Below are positions 17,650 to 27,352 of a DNA stretch of 64,000 bases, piece by piece. The number at the start of each line of letters is the position of its first letter. Position 1 is the first letter of the stretch. The DNA is from Colwellia maritima (GTDB lineage: Bacteria; Pseudomonadota; Gammaproteobacteria; Enterobacterales; Alteromonadaceae), in NCBI RefSeq assembly GCF_022669015.1, contig NZ_JAKKSL010000001.1, forward strand, positions 1,904,059 through 1,968,058. Direction: 5' to 3'. Both the position numbers and the translations under genes were made by a program. Below the pieces are notes generated by a model. It was given only the letters and a program-made list of their open reading frames with translations, was not told the DNA's origin and searched no databases.

Positions 17650-18993
17650 ATGGTAACTCACTCAAGCAAAGCAACTCAATCATCGGTATTTAAACCCTTA
17701 AGTATCTTTTTAGCCTTACGATATGTCAGAAGTCGGCACGGGCAGGGATTTTCTACATTTATCTCTGCGTCTTCTACTATCGGAATTGCTTTAGGCACCA
17801 TGGTATTAATTGTTGCACTAAGCACAATGAACGGATTTGAACGAGAATTAGCCAGTAAACTACTGTCTATTGTACCCCATGCGGAACTAATATCAGTGGA
17901 CAAGCCTATTCCTAATTGGCCAGAAAATGTCAAACAGGTTGCAAGTAATCCAGACGTTATAGCTGCCGCACCTGTTATTATTTTAACCGGTATGATGCAA
18001 CATAAAACGCAATTGAAAGGGGTAGAAATTAGAGGGGTAAATGCTAATTTAGAAACCTCAGTGTCAGATATCGAAAAGTATATTGTCGCCGGTAGCCGGC
18101 ATGGCATAAATCATCAAAAAAACAATCAAGATCTAGCATCTCAAGGCGTTGATAACGGTATTGTAATTGGTGCCGGCGTAGCTAAAACACTTTCAATAGG
18201 GGTTGGAGATAAAGTTCATCTGTTATTAGCATCAACTAAATCTGCTGATACATCAGGAGATAACGCCCAACAAAATGTGTTTTCTTCCCCGCTTAATAGA
18301 CAAGTGGAAGTGGTGGGGATATTTAAATTTGGCGGTACTGTCGATGACACCTTAGCTTATATTTCATTAGCACAAGCGGCTGAGATCAAAGGATATAAAG
18401 CTAATGAAGCGCAAGGTATTCGTTTAAAACTAGCGAATGTATTTGCTGCACCTAGTATTGCCAGTAACATTGCTTATCGTTTTAATCACTATGTTTACAT
18501 CATGGACTGGACCCGCACACAAGGGCATTTGTTTAATGATATTCAGATGGTTCGCATGGTAATGTTTATTGTTTTAGTGTTAGTGATAGCAGTAGCGAGT
18601 TTTAATATTGTTTCAACATTAATTATGGCGGTTAATGATAAAAAAGGCGACATTGCTATTTTGAAAACAATGGGCGCAAGTAACAAATTAATAATGCTAA
18701 CCTTTATTTATCAAGGTTTAGTGAATGGTGTGTTAGGCAGTCTTGTTGGTAGTGTATGTGGTGTGTTACTCGCGTTAAACCTTGCTGATATTGTTGCCTT
18801 TGTTGAGCATTTGTTTGCTTTAAAAGTGTTATCAGCGGATGTTTATTTTATTGACCATATTCCAAGTGAGTTATCGATGCCTGATGTTTATATTACAGTG
18901 ATTACAGCAATCGTTATGTCATTTTTGGCTACTATTTATCCTGCTTGGAGAGCCACCAAGATAGAGCCTGCACAAGTGTTAGGTCAATTATAG
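17650..18993 (+). CDS. lolE: Lipoprotein-releasing ABC transporter permease LolE
   Basis: The second membrane subunit of LolCDE, 447 residues. Opening PLSIFLALRYVRSRHGQGFS and STMNGFERELASKLLSIVPH mark the family; three C-terminal membrane helices end in AMSFLATIYPAWRATKIEPA plus QVLGQL, the intact version of the ending that is frameshifted in lolC. It is somewhat longer than E. coli LolE because of an insert near residues 155-215 (Asn/Gln/Asp-rich). Last gene of the operon. Confidence 0.95.
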   Translation: MVTHSSKATQSSVFKPLSIFLALRYVRSRHGQGFSTFISASSTIGIALGTMVLIVALSTMNGFERELASKLLSIVPHAELISVDKPIPNWPENVKQVASNPDVIAAAPVIILTGMMQHKTQLKGVEIRGVNANLETSVSDIEKYIVAGSRHGINHQKNNQDLASQGVDNGIVIGAGVAKTLSIGVGDKVHLLLASTKSADTSGDNAQQNVFSSPLNRQVEVVGIFKFGGTVDDTLAYISLAQAAEIKGYKANEAQGIRLKLANVFAAPSIASNIAYRFNHYVYIMDWTRTQGHLFNDIQMVRMVMFIVLVLVIAVASFNIVSTLIMAVNDKKGDIAILKTMGASNKLIMLTFIYQGLVNGVLGSLVGSVCGVLLALNLADIVAFVEHLFALKVLSADVYFIDHIPSELSMPDVYITVITAIVMSFLATIYPAWRATKIEPAQVLGQL

Positions 18994-19012
18994 GTTTTTC
19001 AGCGGCTTGTTT

Positions 19013-19043
19013 ATACCAATCACATAGTTATCTGAGATTGGTA
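19013..19043. terminator. Inverted repeat after lolE
   Basis: ATACCAATC and GATTGGTAT form a 9-bp stem around a 13-base loop, 20 bases after the lolE stop. No T-tract follows. Similar ATACCAATC palindromes are common between genes in this group of bacteria. Confidence 0.5.
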
Positions 19044-19082
19044 TGATATTGTTATTAGGCAAAAGTTAGGCGAAAATTTGGC

Positions 19083-19112
19083 AAAAAAAAGCCCGCAATA
19101 TAATTTGCGGGC
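19083..19112 (-). terminator. Terminator of the candidate small RNA
   Basis: GCCCGCAA and TTTGCGGGC pair over at least 8 bp with a 5-base loop. The run of eight A lies on the left, so the T-tract is on the minus strand; it cannot serve lolE. Confidence 0.85.
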
Positions 19113-19314
19113 CAACTTAAATATCAAGTTGATAGAAGGAAGTCTTTTTCAAAGAAAGTTTCCAAGAAACATGTCAGAGAGAAGAGATAACAAAACTAAT
19201 CGATATAAAAACTACATCTCAAATAATATCAATTCAAACATTTTCTGAACAACGATGCCTCTTTGGGGAAGAAAAAACATCGTTGCCATAACTCAGAGAG
19301 CTAAATCAGAAAAC
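19083..19314 (-). ncRNA. Candidate small RNA, antisense to the lolE-ybgC gap
   Basis: A minus-strand transcript is outlined by a promoter (TTGTCA, 17-base spacer, TAAACT; 19349-19321) and an intrinsic terminator (GCCCGCAA stem and eight T; 19112-19083). Inside, CAACGATG and CATCGTTG form a second hairpin near 19257-19288. Predicted length is about 230 bases. One short frame of 25 codons starts inside this hairpin but has no clear ribosome site. The identity is unknown; nothing ties it to a named RNA. Confidence 0.55.
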
Positions 19315-19320
19315 AAGTGT

Positions 19321-19349
19321 AGTTTAGGCAAACTTTGACAAAGTGACAA
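19321..19349 (-). promoter_or_regulatory. Promoter of the candidate small RNA
   Basis: Reading the minus strand, TTGTCA (19349-19344) is separated by exactly 17 bases from TAAACT (19326-19321), a good sigma-70 arrangement facing the terminator at 19083. Confidence 0.55.
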
Positions 19350-19684
19350 ACTAAAAAAAATACTGTTTGGTATTAGAAAAACTAATGCGAAGTGGTGAGG
19401 GGTTGAAGGCCCTGATTTTGTGCTTGTAAAGGCTGTGTCTTGGTGTTATTCGGTTTTATCTTGTGTATTAAATAAATATTATATTTTCATGAATTTTTTA
19501 TTAATGTATTAGTTATATTGTTTAAATAACGGCAAAAACCTCTGTGATGTTTATTTTTAAGTAAAAACTAAGTCGGTTTTTTTATACAAAATGTAATTAT
19601 TCATTAACTTCGCCTTGTTTGTCGGCTAGATTATCTATTATTATAGATTCACATAAGAACATTGCCGTAGAAACCTAGTTGTAA

Positions 19685-20122
19685 ATGCAAAATTCAATGT
19701 CAAATATAAGTAACAATTTTTCGTTAAGGGTCTATTATGAAGACACTGATGCCGGCGGAATTGTTTATTATGCCAACTATTTAAAGTTTTTTGAACGTGC
19801 TCGTACTGAGTGGCTAAGAGAACTTGGAATTAATCAAGCAACCTTTTTAGAACAAAACCTTGGTTTTGTGGTCAAAAAGGTTGAAATGGATAATGTTGCA
19901 TCGGCAAAGTTGGATGACTTACTCAATGTTAACTCAACTATTACAATGTTAAAACGCGCTAGTTTAGTTTTTTATCAAGAAATAACTAATCAAGCGCAAC
20001 AAGTACTATGTACGGCAACCGTACGTGTTGCTTGCGTTAATTTTCAAAGTCATAACGGCCAAGCAGTTAAGCCGGTGGCTATCCCAGAATCTATATTAGG
20101 AGCGTTAAAACGTGTCTGCTGA
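19685..20122 (+). CDS. ybgC: Acyl-CoA thioesterase YbgC (Tol-Pal operon)
   Basis: A hot-dog-fold thioesterase, 145 residues, first gene of the tol-pal operon in most gammaproteobacteria. The catalytic motif is YYEDTDAGGIVYYANYLKFF (Asp in the EDTDAGGIVY block), followed by ERARTEWLREL. It acts on acyl-CoA or acyl-ACP and is linked to phospholipid metabolism near the Tol machinery. tolQ starts 11 bases before its stop. A start at the second Met (MSNISNN) is possible. Intact. Confidence 0.93.
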   Translation: MQNSMSNISNNFSLRVYYEDTDAGGIVYYANYLKFFERARTEWLRELGINQATFLEQNLGFVVKKVEMDNVASAKLDDLLNVNSTITMLKRASLVFYQEITNQAQQVLCTATVRVACVNFQSHNGQAVKPVAIPESILGALKRVC

Positions 20123-20797
20123 ATTTTCAATTTTTGAACTTGTGTTACAAGCCAGTTTCTTTGGTTAAGTTTGTTATGTTGGTATTGTTAGGTTTTTCTG
20201 TGGCTTTGTTGGGCGATGATTTTTCAACGACGACATGCACTTAATTTAGCTAAAAAACAATTAAAAACCTTCGAAGATAAATTTTGGAGTGGTGCAGACT
20301 TAAGTAAACTCTACAATGAAATTTCGGCGAAAAATCAAATTCAAGGCATAGAAAGTTTATTTATAGCGGGCTTTAAAGAATTTGCTCGTTTACGCAAAAG
20401 TCATATTGATAACCCAACATTAATTGTAGATGGCACTCATCGTGCAATGCGTGTTGCACTATCGCGCGAGGTTGATAACCTAGAAACACATTTACCTTTT
20501 ATGGCCACAGTAGGCTCTATTAGTCCTTATATTGGCTTGTTTGGTACGGTATGGGGCATTATGAACTCATTTATTGGTTTGGGGTCAGTACAACAAGCTA
20601 CGTTGTCAATGGTAGCACCTGGTATTGCCGAAGCTCTGATTGCTACAGCAATGGGCTTATTTGCTGCAATTCCGGCGGTAATGGCGTTCAACCGTTTTAG
20701 CCATAAAGTAGAAAAGCTTGAAAATAGTTATGGTAACTTTATGGAAGAATTTGCCAGTATTTTACAAAGACAAACCGTCGTTGGAAAGCAAGACTAA
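20112..20797 (+). CDS. tolQ: Tol-Pal system proton channel subunit TolQ
   Basis: Inner-membrane protein that with TolR converts proton motive force into movement of TolA during outer-membrane constriction. The natural start is a GTG at 20112 overlapping ybgC ([16 protein letters not shown]). Two single-base insertions, in TTTCTTTGG near 20160 and in GGG near 20212, break the first membrane helix; correcting both gives [20 protein letters not shown] joined to the long frame, about 227 residues, the E. coli length. The rest shows [20 protein letters not shown] and [20 protein letters not shown]. Both lesions are in short homopolymers and are probably errors. Confidence 0.93.
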
Positions 20798-20811
20798 ATA
20801 AGGGCGTATAC

Positions 20812-21237
20812 ATGTATCAAAGAGTTAGACGTCGTAAAGTCGCTGAAATTAATGTGGTTCCGTATATTGACGTTATGTTAGTACTATTAATTATTTTTAT
20901 GGTAACCGCACCGTTAATTACCCAAGGTGTAAAGGTAGATTTACCACAAGCCGAAGCTAAACCGTTAGACAAAGATAGTAAACCGCCTTTGGTGGCTTCG
21001 GTAGATGCTCAAGGGCGATATTATATTACGTTGGGCGCAAACGATAAAGAACCCTTGTCGGCTGAAGAAGTTGCAACGCTTGTAAAAGCGCATTTATTGG
21101 TAAATCCAGACACACCCGTTGTTGTTAACGGTGATGGCGCTGTTTCATATGATGCAGTGATCCAATTAATGGTATTACTACAAACAGTAGCAGGTGTACC
21201 TTCTGTGGGCTTGATGACAGATTCGGTGGAGAAATAA
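20812..21237 (+). CDS. tolR: Tol-Pal system protein TolR
   Basis: The ExbD/TolR partner of TolQ, 141 residues: one membrane helix (VVPYIDVMLVLLIIFMVTAP, with the channel Asp in YIDVM) and a periplasmic domain. It follows tolQ by 14 bases and precedes tolA by one base. Intact. Confidence 0.95.
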   Translation: MYQRVRRRKVAEINVVPYIDVMLVLLIIFMVTAPLITQGVKVDLPQAEAKPLDKDSKPPLVASVDAQGRYYITLGANDKEPLSAEEVATLVKAHLLVNPDTPVVVNGDGAVSYDAVIQLMVLLQTVAGVPSVGLMTDSVEK

Positions 21238-21238
21238 C

Positions 21239-22171
21239 GTGATTCAAAAGTATAATCGCGCTACCTTAATTAAAGCAATTTGGCTAAGTGTTTTTCTACA
21301 CATTGCTATACTTGCTGTGCTTTTTATGGGGGATTTTACCTCTGAAACTAAACCACTAAAAAGTAGCTCTGTAGCGAAAGAAGTCAAACCCATTGAAGCT
21401 ACAGTTGTCGACGGCGCTAAATTACAAAAAGCAATAGATAAAATTAAAAAGCAAAAGGCTGACGATAAAGCGGCAGAAAAAAGGCGTGTAGAAAATATTG
21501 AAAAACGTGCAAATGAAGCTAAACAACGCCGAGCAAAAGAAGAAGCGCGAATTAAAAAACTTGAGCAACAACGTAAAGTAAAAGAACAAGAGAAAATACG
21601 TGCTGATAAAGCAGCGAAAGAATCAAACGCCAAAGCGGCTAGTGCCGAAAAAGTAAGAAAACAAAAAGAGCAAGAGAAGAAAAAAGCTGAAGACGCAGCT
21701 GCACAAGCACGTTCAAAAAGGTTAGCAGCAGAAGCCGCAACCAAAAAAGCAGACGAACTGAGAAAAAAACAAATAGAAGAGCGCAAACGTCAAGAAAGAG
21801 AAGCGGCTGAAAAAGCGGCACAAGAAAAACTTTTAGCAGAACAAATGGCAGCTGAAATGGCGTCGCGTAATAAAGCGAGACAACAACAGATGATGTCAGA
21901 AATTCAACGTTATGCCGCACTTATTACCAGTGTGATAGATCAAAACATGATTAATGATCGTTCTACGATGGAAGGAAAGTCTTGTAAATTGATGATAAGT
22001 CTTGCACCATCAGGGTTTGTTACACAAGTAAGAAATGTTAGTGGTGACGCGGTAGTATGTGAAGCAGCTAAAAGAGCCGTTTATAAAGCGGGTACGTTAC
22101 CGGTTTCGAAAGATCCTGAAATATTTAAAGAAATGCGTAATATTGGTGTAACTGTAGTTCCTGAGTTTTAA
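21239..22171 (+). CDS. tolA: Tol-Pal system protein TolA
   Basis: Spans the periplasm from TolQR to TolB/Pal. Residues 12-32 are the N-terminal membrane anchor (AIWLSVFLHIAILAVLFMGD). Residues about 60-225 are an uninterrupted Lys/Ala/Glu/Arg-rich helix, and 230-310 form the C-terminal domain with GKSCKLMISLAPSGFVTQV and its paired Cys (CKLM, VVCEAAKRA). The start is GTG, one base after the tolR stop. The low-complexity helix causes large antisense open frames that are not genes. Confidence 0.94.
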   Translation: MIQKYNRATLIKAIWLSVFLHIAILAVLFMGDFTSETKPLKSSSVAKEVKPIEATVVDGAKLQKAIDKIKKQKADDKAAEKRRVENIEKRANEAKQRRAKEEARIKKLEQQRKVKEQEKIRADKAAKESNAKAASAEKVRKQKEQEKKKAEDAAAQARSKRLAAEAATKKADELRKKQIEERKRQEREAAEKAAQEKLLAEQMAAEMASRNKARQQQMMSEIQRYAALITSVIDQNMINDRSTMEGKSCKLMISLAPSGFVTQVRNVSGDAVVCEAAKRAVYKAGTLPVSKDPEIFKEMRNIGVTVVPEF

Positions 22172-22268
22172 TATTGCGTTAAATGAACCAGAATGCTTAT
22201 GTTGAAACGTTAAAAAGTTAAAAACAGCTCAGTATTTAAAATAATAGAATTGGAATAAATAGATCAAT

Positions 22269-23612
22269 ATGAAAATTAAATTACTACTTGGAATTTTTAT
22301 AACCTTACTCTCTACCTCAGCTATGGCGACCCTTGAAATTGTGATTACAGGTGGGGTTGATACCGCACGGCCTATCGCCGTTGTACCATTTCAATGGAAC
22401 GGTGCAGGCGCACTGCCAGAACAAGTCTCTAAAGTGATAAGTGATGACTTGCTACGTAGTGGAAAATTTAACCCTATTAGTCAACAAGACTTTCCTGAAT
22501 TTCCAACGTTAAAAAGCAATATTGATTACAGTGCATGGGCAAGTATTGGGGTTGAGGCAATATTAACGGGTACTATTGATGAAACAACAATAGGGCAATA
22601 TCGAGTTAGTTATCAATTGGTAGATGTTATTCGTGGTCAAATCACGGGTGGAGAAACCTCCATGCTAAGTAATGGCGAATTGGTACAAACGCAAGACCAT
22701 ATTTTAGCACAAAGTAGCGCGCAAATTGGCAGTGAACAATTTCGTCGTTATGGCCATACAATCAGTAATGCAGTATATGAAGCGCTAACAGGAACGAAAG
22801 GGGCTTTTCTAACGCAAATCGCCTACGTTATTGTGCGAGACGAAGGAAACTTTCCCTATCAGTTAGCGTTTGCTGATTATGATGGTTTTAACGAACAAGT
22901 ATTATTGAGCTCAAATGAACCATTAATGTCACCAACATGGCATCCCAATGGTGAGCAATTGGCCTATGTTTCTTTTGAAAACCATCAAGCACAAATTCAT
23001 ACCATGAACATTTATACGGGGCAACGTCAATTAGTAAGCTCTTTTAGTGGTATTAATAGTGCGCCTCGTTTTTCTCCTGATGGCAAAAAAATCGCCATGG
23101 TTTTATCAAAAGACGGCAACCCAGATCTTTATGTAATGACCCTAGCAACAAAGAAATTACGCCGTATAACTCGTAATCGAGCGATAGATACTGAGCCAAG
23201 TTGGACGCCAGATGGAAAATCTTTAATATTTAGTTCAGAACGGGGTGGTAAACCGCAACTTTATCGCGTAAATTTAGTCGACGGTAACGTTAGACGATTA
23301 ACTTTTAATGGTGAAATGAATCTAGGTGGATCTATTAGTCCTGATGGCAAGCAGTTAATCATGGTAAATAGAACACGTGGTCAGTACCGTTTAGCAAAAC
23401 AAGAATTAGACTCTGGTCTATTTCAAGTGTTAACTAAAACGCGTTTAGATGAATCACCCAGTGTTTCACCTGACGGTGGTATGATAATTTATAGTACTTT
23501 GCATAATAATAGGCAGGTTCTAGGGTTAGTTTCTGTAGATGGTCGCTTTAAAGCGCGATTACCTGCACTTGATGGACAAGTTAAAGCACCTGCTTGGTCA
23601 CCATTTTTGTAA
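22269..23612 (+). CDS. tolB: Tol-Pal system protein TolB
   Basis: Periplasmic protein that binds Pal and TolA. 447 residues with a signal peptide ([20 protein letters not shown]), an N-terminal alpha/beta domain and a six-bladed propeller with repeats such as [40 protein letters not shown] and [20 protein letters not shown]. Fifth gene of the operon. Intact. Confidence 0.96.
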   Translation: MKIKLLLGIFITLLSTSAMATLEIVITGGVDTARPIAVVPFQWNGAGALPEQVSKVISDDLLRSGKFNPISQQDFPEFPTLKSNIDYSAWASIGVEAILTGTIDETTIGQYRVSYQLVDVIRGQITGGETSMLSNGELVQTQDHILAQSSAQIGSEQFRRYGHTISNAVYEALTGTKGAFLTQIAYVIVRDEGNFPYQLAFADYDGFNEQVLLSSNEPLMSPTWHPNGEQLAYVSFENHQAQIHTMNIYTGQRQLVSSFSGINSAPRFSPDGKKIAMVLSKDGNPDLYVMTLATKKLRRITRNRAIDTEPSWTPDGKSLIFSSERGGKPQLYRVNLVDGNVRRLTFNGEMNLGGSISPDGKQLIMVNRTRGQYRLAKQELDSGLFQVLTKTRLDESPSVSPDGGMIIYSTLHNNRQVLGLVSVDGRFKARLPALDGQVKAPAWSPFL

Positions 23613-23740
23613 ATAAAATGTTGTAAATAAAATGTTGTAAATGAATTTTTTATAAATGATAGTATTTAAATAGAGAAGCTACTTACTCTACATAAAAAAA
23701 TAATTGTCAAATAACACTTTTGAAAAATAAGGAAAATAAT

Positions 23741-24289
23741 ATGCGCTTAAATAAAACACTTAAAAATGTAGCTATTGCTCTACCTCTTTTAGCTCTTGCA
23801 GCTTGTAGCTCTAACGATGCTACAGACGAACAAGCAAGCATTAACACAAACACTGAAATAGCTAAACAAGATGCTGCAGCGGCTGAAGAAGCTGTAAGAG
23901 TTCAAGCGGCTATGCGTGCTGCTGAAATTAAAGAACAAGAACGTCAAGCGTTAGACAAACTACGCTCTGAACATATTATCTACTTTGGATTTGATGTTTC
24001 AAATGTAAATGATGAATTTGCCAATATATTAAATGCTCATGCAGAATTTTTAAATGCTAATACCAATGTTAAAGTATTAATTGAAGGTCATGCTGATGAA
24101 CGTGGTACGCCTGAATATAACATTGCATTAGGCGAACGTCGTGCAAAATCAGTAGCTACTTACTTAGAAAACATGGGTGTTTCTGCTACCCAACTGTCTG
24201 TTGTTAGTTACGGTGAAGAAAAACCTATGGTGAAAGATCGCAGTGAAGACGCGTTCTCAAAAAATCGCCGTGCCGTACTTGTCTATTAA
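23741..24289 (+). CDS. pal: Peptidoglycan-associated lipoprotein Pal
   Basis: Outer-membrane lipoprotein that anchors the membrane to peptidoglycan. I take the start MRLNKTLKN at 23741, behind AAGGAAAATAAT, rather than an upstream in-frame Met. The lipobox is LLALAAC with Cys near residue 22. The OmpA-like domain shows HIIYFGFDVSNVNDEF and VLIEGHADERGTPEYNIALG (Asp and Arg that hold meso-DAP). The region 30-70 is Ala/Glu-rich and probably a coiled linker. Confidence 0.95.
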   Translation: MRLNKTLKNVAIALPLLALAACSSNDATDEQASINTNTEIAKQDAAAAEEAVRVQAAMRAAEIKEQERQALDKLRSEHIIYFGFDVSNVNDEFANILNAHAEFLNANTNVKVLIEGHADERGTPEYNIALGERRAKSVATYLENMGVSATQLSVVSYGEEKPMVKDRSEDAFSKNRRAVLVY

Positions 24290-24361
24290 GCGCTGATTAT
24301 TGCTAATATTTGTATAAAAATGTTATACATAAAATTATAGATAAATAATATCGGAAAGAAA

Positions 24362-25156
24362 ATGAAACTAACCCTTTCTAATCGAGCCGTTTTATTTGGC
24401 CTTGTTTTGACTGCTAGCACGATTAACGTGTTAGCAGCTCAAGCGCCAGTGATAGACGTTAGCTCTTCACCTCTAGCTTCTCAAAGTTCAGGTTCATTAA
24501 CTGAACAATTAGCTAATGTGGAACGAAAACTTGATTCTCGTAACAGAGCACAAGTGAATATTCAACGACAACTTGATGATTTACAAACGCAAGTGAATGA
24601 GTTGCGTGGTGTTACTGAGTTGCATACACATCAATTATCACAAGTACTTGATAGACAACGAGAGTTATATCAAGAGCTTGACCGACGTGTAAGTGAAGCA
24701 TTAAAGCCGACAACGCAAATTCCTAATGCTGTTACTGTTAATGCGGCACCTGTATCGAAAGAGTACAGTGATGATTTAACAGAAAATGAAGCATACGATA
24801 AAGCGCTTAACTTAGTACTTAAACAAAAGTTATATGAACAAGCTATTCCTGAATTTCGTAATTTTAACAAAGCTTATCCCCAATCAACATATGCACCTAA
24901 TTCGCATTATTGGTTAGGGCAGTTGTTGTTTAATAAAGGGGAGTTAAAGGAAGCCGAGCAAGAGTTCTTATTTGTTTTGGAAAAATTTAAAGATTCAAGT
25001 AAAAGACCTGATGCGTTATTAAAATTAGCGATGGTTGCACAGCAACAAAATAACACAAATAAAGCGGTAAAATTATACCGTCAACTGTTAAATGAATATC
25101 CAGACTCAACCTCGGCGCAATTAGCAAAACCGCGTTTAGATAAATTAACAAACTAA
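24362..25156 (+). CDS. cpoB: Cell division coordinator CpoB (YbgF)
   Basis: Periplasmic TPR protein that links peptidoglycan synthesis by PBP1B with Tol-driven constriction. 264 residues: signal peptide to about residue 25, a trimerising coiled coil (LTEQLANVERKLDSRNRAQV, LDDLQTQVNELRGV) and C-terminal TPRs (YDKALNLVLKQKLYEQAIPE, NSHYWLGQLLFNKGELKEAE). Last gene of the tol-pal operon. Intact. Confidence 0.94.
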   Translation: MKLTLSNRAVLFGLVLTASTINVLAAQAPVIDVSSSPLASQSSGSLTEQLANVERKLDSRNRAQVNIQRQLDDLQTQVNELRGVTELHTHQLSQVLDRQRELYQELDRRVSEALKPTTQIPNAVTVNAAPVSKEYSDDLTENEAYDKALNLVLKQKLYEQAIPEFRNFNKAYPQSTYAPNSHYWLGQLLFNKGELKEAEQEFLFVLEKFKDSSKRPDALLKLAMVAQQQNNTNKAVKLYRQLLNEYPDSTSAQLAKPRLDKLTN

Positions 25157-25319
25157 TTTTTGTTATTTTTAGGCTTGGTTGTGGTGACAAAACTAGCGCT
25201 TTGCTTTGTTTTTAAACAAACGACTCATAATAGTTAAAAAAAACGAAATTTGTTGTTGCACTAAATTTTTATATCAGTATCATATGCGGCGCGTCAAGGC
25301 ACCAACCTTTTCGCAATGT

Positions 25320-25395
25320 CGGCCGTTAGCTCAGTTGGTAGAGCAGTTGGCTTTTAACCAATTTGTCGAAGGTTCAAATCCTTCACGGCCGACCA
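25320..25395 (+). tRNA. tRNA-Lys (UUU), copy 1
   Basis: A 76-base tRNA with encoded CCA. The acceptor CGGCCGT pairs with ACGGCCG, the D-arm is GCTCAGTTGGTAGAGC, and the anticodon loop CTTTTAA gives UUU. First of three copies in a 161-base tandem repeat. Confidence 0.96.
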
Positions 25396-25480
25396 CTTTT
25401 TTCACTTCATACAAAGTGAAACTGAATACTCTACTGCAGAGTCTAAAGGGCAGATTGAAACCATTCAATTAAAAATATGT

Positions 25481-25556
25481 CGGCCGTTAGCTCAGTTGGT
25501 AGAGCAGTTGGCTTTTAACCAATTTGTCGAAGGTTCAAATCCTTCACGGCCGACCA
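25481..25556 (+). tRNA. tRNA-Lys (UUU), copy 2
   Basis: Identical to copy 1, exactly 161 bases downstream; the spacer (TACTCTACTGCAGAGTCTAA block) is also repeated. Confidence 0.96.
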
Positions 25557-25641
25557 CTTATTTCACTTAATAAAAAGTGAATATGAATACTCTACTGCAG
25601 AGTCTAAAGGGTAGATTGAAACCATTCAATTAAAAATATGT

Positions 25642-25717
25642 CGGCCGTTAGCTCAGTTGGTAGAGCAGTTGGCTTTTAACCAATTTGTCGAAGGTTCAAA
25701 TCCTTCACGGCCGACCA
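25642..25717 (+). tRNA. tRNA-Lys (UUU), copy 3
   Basis: Identical to the first two copies, 161 bases after copy 2. It is followed by a 102-base tandem array made from its own 3' half. Confidence 0.96.
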
Positions 25718-25987
25718 CTTCTTTTTACAAAACATCCATTGCTCAGATTATTTAAAAGCCAAGGCTTTTAACCAGTTAATCCTAATGTATCGAAGGTTCA
25801 AATCCTTCACGGCCGACCACTTCTTTTTACAAAACATCCATTGTTCAGATTATTTAGAAGCCAAGGCTTTTAACCAGTTAATCCTAATGTATCGAAGGTT
25901 CAAATCCTTCACGGCCGACCACTTCTTTTTACAAAACATCCATTGCTCAGATTATTTAAAAGCCAAGGCTTTTAACCAGTTAATCCC
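25688..25987 (+). repeat. 102-bp tandem array of tRNA-Lys 3' halves
   Basis: After the third tRNA-Lys, a unit of 102 bases repeats almost three times (T-arm starts at 25688, 25790 and 25892). Each unit has the T-arm and 3' acceptor of tRNA-Lys (TCGAAGGTTCAAATCCTTCA then CGGCCGACCA), a spacer, and a degenerate anticodon arm (CTTTTAACCAGTTAATCC). None can form a full tRNA because the D-arm and 5' acceptor are missing. Unequal crossing-over at the tRNA cluster is the likely origin. Confidence 0.9.
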
Positions 25988-26159
25988 ATTATCTATCCAG
26001 AATATTTGTTACGTCAAACTTCGTATTTATTGAAGTTAAATCAAGCTAAAGTTTAAATCACTTATTTCTATCAGTGCAAATCACTACACATTCTTATGCC
26101 GTTCCCTTATAATTAACGTGTTTAAAGCGATTCACATTTGAAATACACCGAGAAATATA
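25988..26159. other. Leader region of nadA
   Basis: AT-rich, 170 bases. I see no riboswitch, repeat or gene; a promoter for nadA is expected here but cannot be singled out. Confidence 0.4.
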
Positions 26160-27219
26160 ATGAGCCAATCTAATGCCGCTGTTGATTTTGATTTTCAATT
26201 TCAGCTAAGCCAAAGCATCGTTAACTAATGATGATAAAGCAAAATACAAAGCTAAAATTAAAGCCCTTTTGATAGAAAAAAATGCTGTATTAGTTGCTCA
26301 TTATTATACCGACCCCGAAATCCAAGCACTTGCTGAAGAAACTGGAGGCTGCGTAGCAGACTCTCTGGAAATGGCACGTTTTGGTAATCAGCATCCGGCA
26401 AAAACATTAATTGTTGCCGGTGTTAAGTTTATGGGAGAAACAGCCAAAATATTAACGCCAGAAAAAACAGTGTTAATGCCAGAGCTTGAAGCAACATGCT
26501 CATTAGACTTAGGCTGCCCGGTTGAAGAATTCTCTGCCTTTTGTGATCAACACCCTGATCATACTGTTGTTGTCTATGCCAATACATCAGCTGCGGTTAA
26601 AGCGAGAGCAGACTGGGTAGTAACCTCAAGTATTGCCTTAGAAATTGTAGAGATGCTAGAAAGTGAAGGTAAGCCTATTTTATGGGGACCTGATCGTCAC
26701 TTAGGTTCGTATATTGAAAAAGAAACAGGCGCAGAAATGCTAATGTGGCAGGGTGCTTGTATCGTTCACGATGAGTTTAAAGCAAAAGCACTTCGTGATT
26801 TAAAAATTCAATATCCCGAGGCCGCTGTATTGGTTCACCCTGAATCACCCGCGAATGTAGTAGCCCTAGCCGATGCAGTAGGCTCAACAAGCCAACTCAT
26901 TAAAGCAAGCCAAGAAATGTCGAACCAACACTTTATTGTGGCAACAGACCAAGGCATTTTTTACAAAATGGAACAAGCAAGCCCAAACAAGACCTTTATA
27001 GCCGCACCAACTGGTGGTAACGGCGCAACGTGTCGAAGTTGTGCTAACTGCCCTTGGATGGCAATGAACGGCTTAAAATCAATTGCAGAAGCCCTAGAAA
27101 GCCCATTAGGTAAAGAGATCACCGTAGATGAAGCACTGGCGAAAAAAGCCTTAATACCACTTCATAGAATGTTAAACTTTGCAGCAGAAAATAAACTGAA
27201 AGTAAAAGGTAATGCATAG
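26160..27219 (+). CDS. nadA: Quinolinate synthase NadA
   Basis: Makes quinolinate from iminoaspartate and dihydroxyacetone phosphate in NAD synthesis, with a 4Fe-4S cluster. The clear frame starts within [20 protein letters not shown] at 26269, but the true ATG is at 26160 ([14 protein letters not shown]). Two single-base deletions, near 26207 (CCA read as CA) and 26219 (TTT read as TT), separate it from [11 protein letters not shown]. Cluster ligands are Cys in [19 protein letters not shown] and CRSCANCPW. Corrected length is about 353 residues, as in E. coli. The lesions are probably sequence errors. Confidence 0.94.
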
Positions 27220-27225
27220 TTAACC

Positions 27226-27245
27226 TTAACTCGGCTTAATAGATA
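27226..27245. repeat. Dispersed 20-base palindrome
   Basis: TTAACCTTAACTCGGCTTAA directly after nadA belongs to the same family as 101-120, 281-300 and 47572-47591. Confidence 0.6.
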
Positions 27246-27352
27246 GTTAATTGAATAAAGTTTCTACAATCATTCATTTATATTGAGTTATTAAAGGGTT
27301 CCACTTGCGTGTTAGTTTCTTTTTCTCTACTATAGCGCGGTTAAAAAATATT

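Larger units (their letters stand above)
18994..19684. other. Intergenic region between lolE and ybgC
   Basis: About 690 bases without a protein gene. It contains the lolE-proximal inverted repeat, a minus-strand intrinsic terminator and promoter that together outline a possible small RNA (19083-19314), and the AT-rich leader of the ybgC-tol operon. Confidence 0.6.

Noticed and set aside
16880..20220. Programmed frameshifting in lolC or tolQ
   Set aside because: No slippery heptamer with a downstream structure is seen, and the same kind of lesion affects many unrelated genes, so error is simpler.
21244..21920. Antisense open frames opposite tolA
   Set aside because: They are Ser/Phe/Leu-rich shadows of the Lys/Ala/Glu-rich TolA helix.
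25320..25987. CRISPR array from regularly spaced repeats
   Set aside because: The repeats are tRNA-Lys genes and their 3' halves, the spacers are also repeated, and there are no cas genes.
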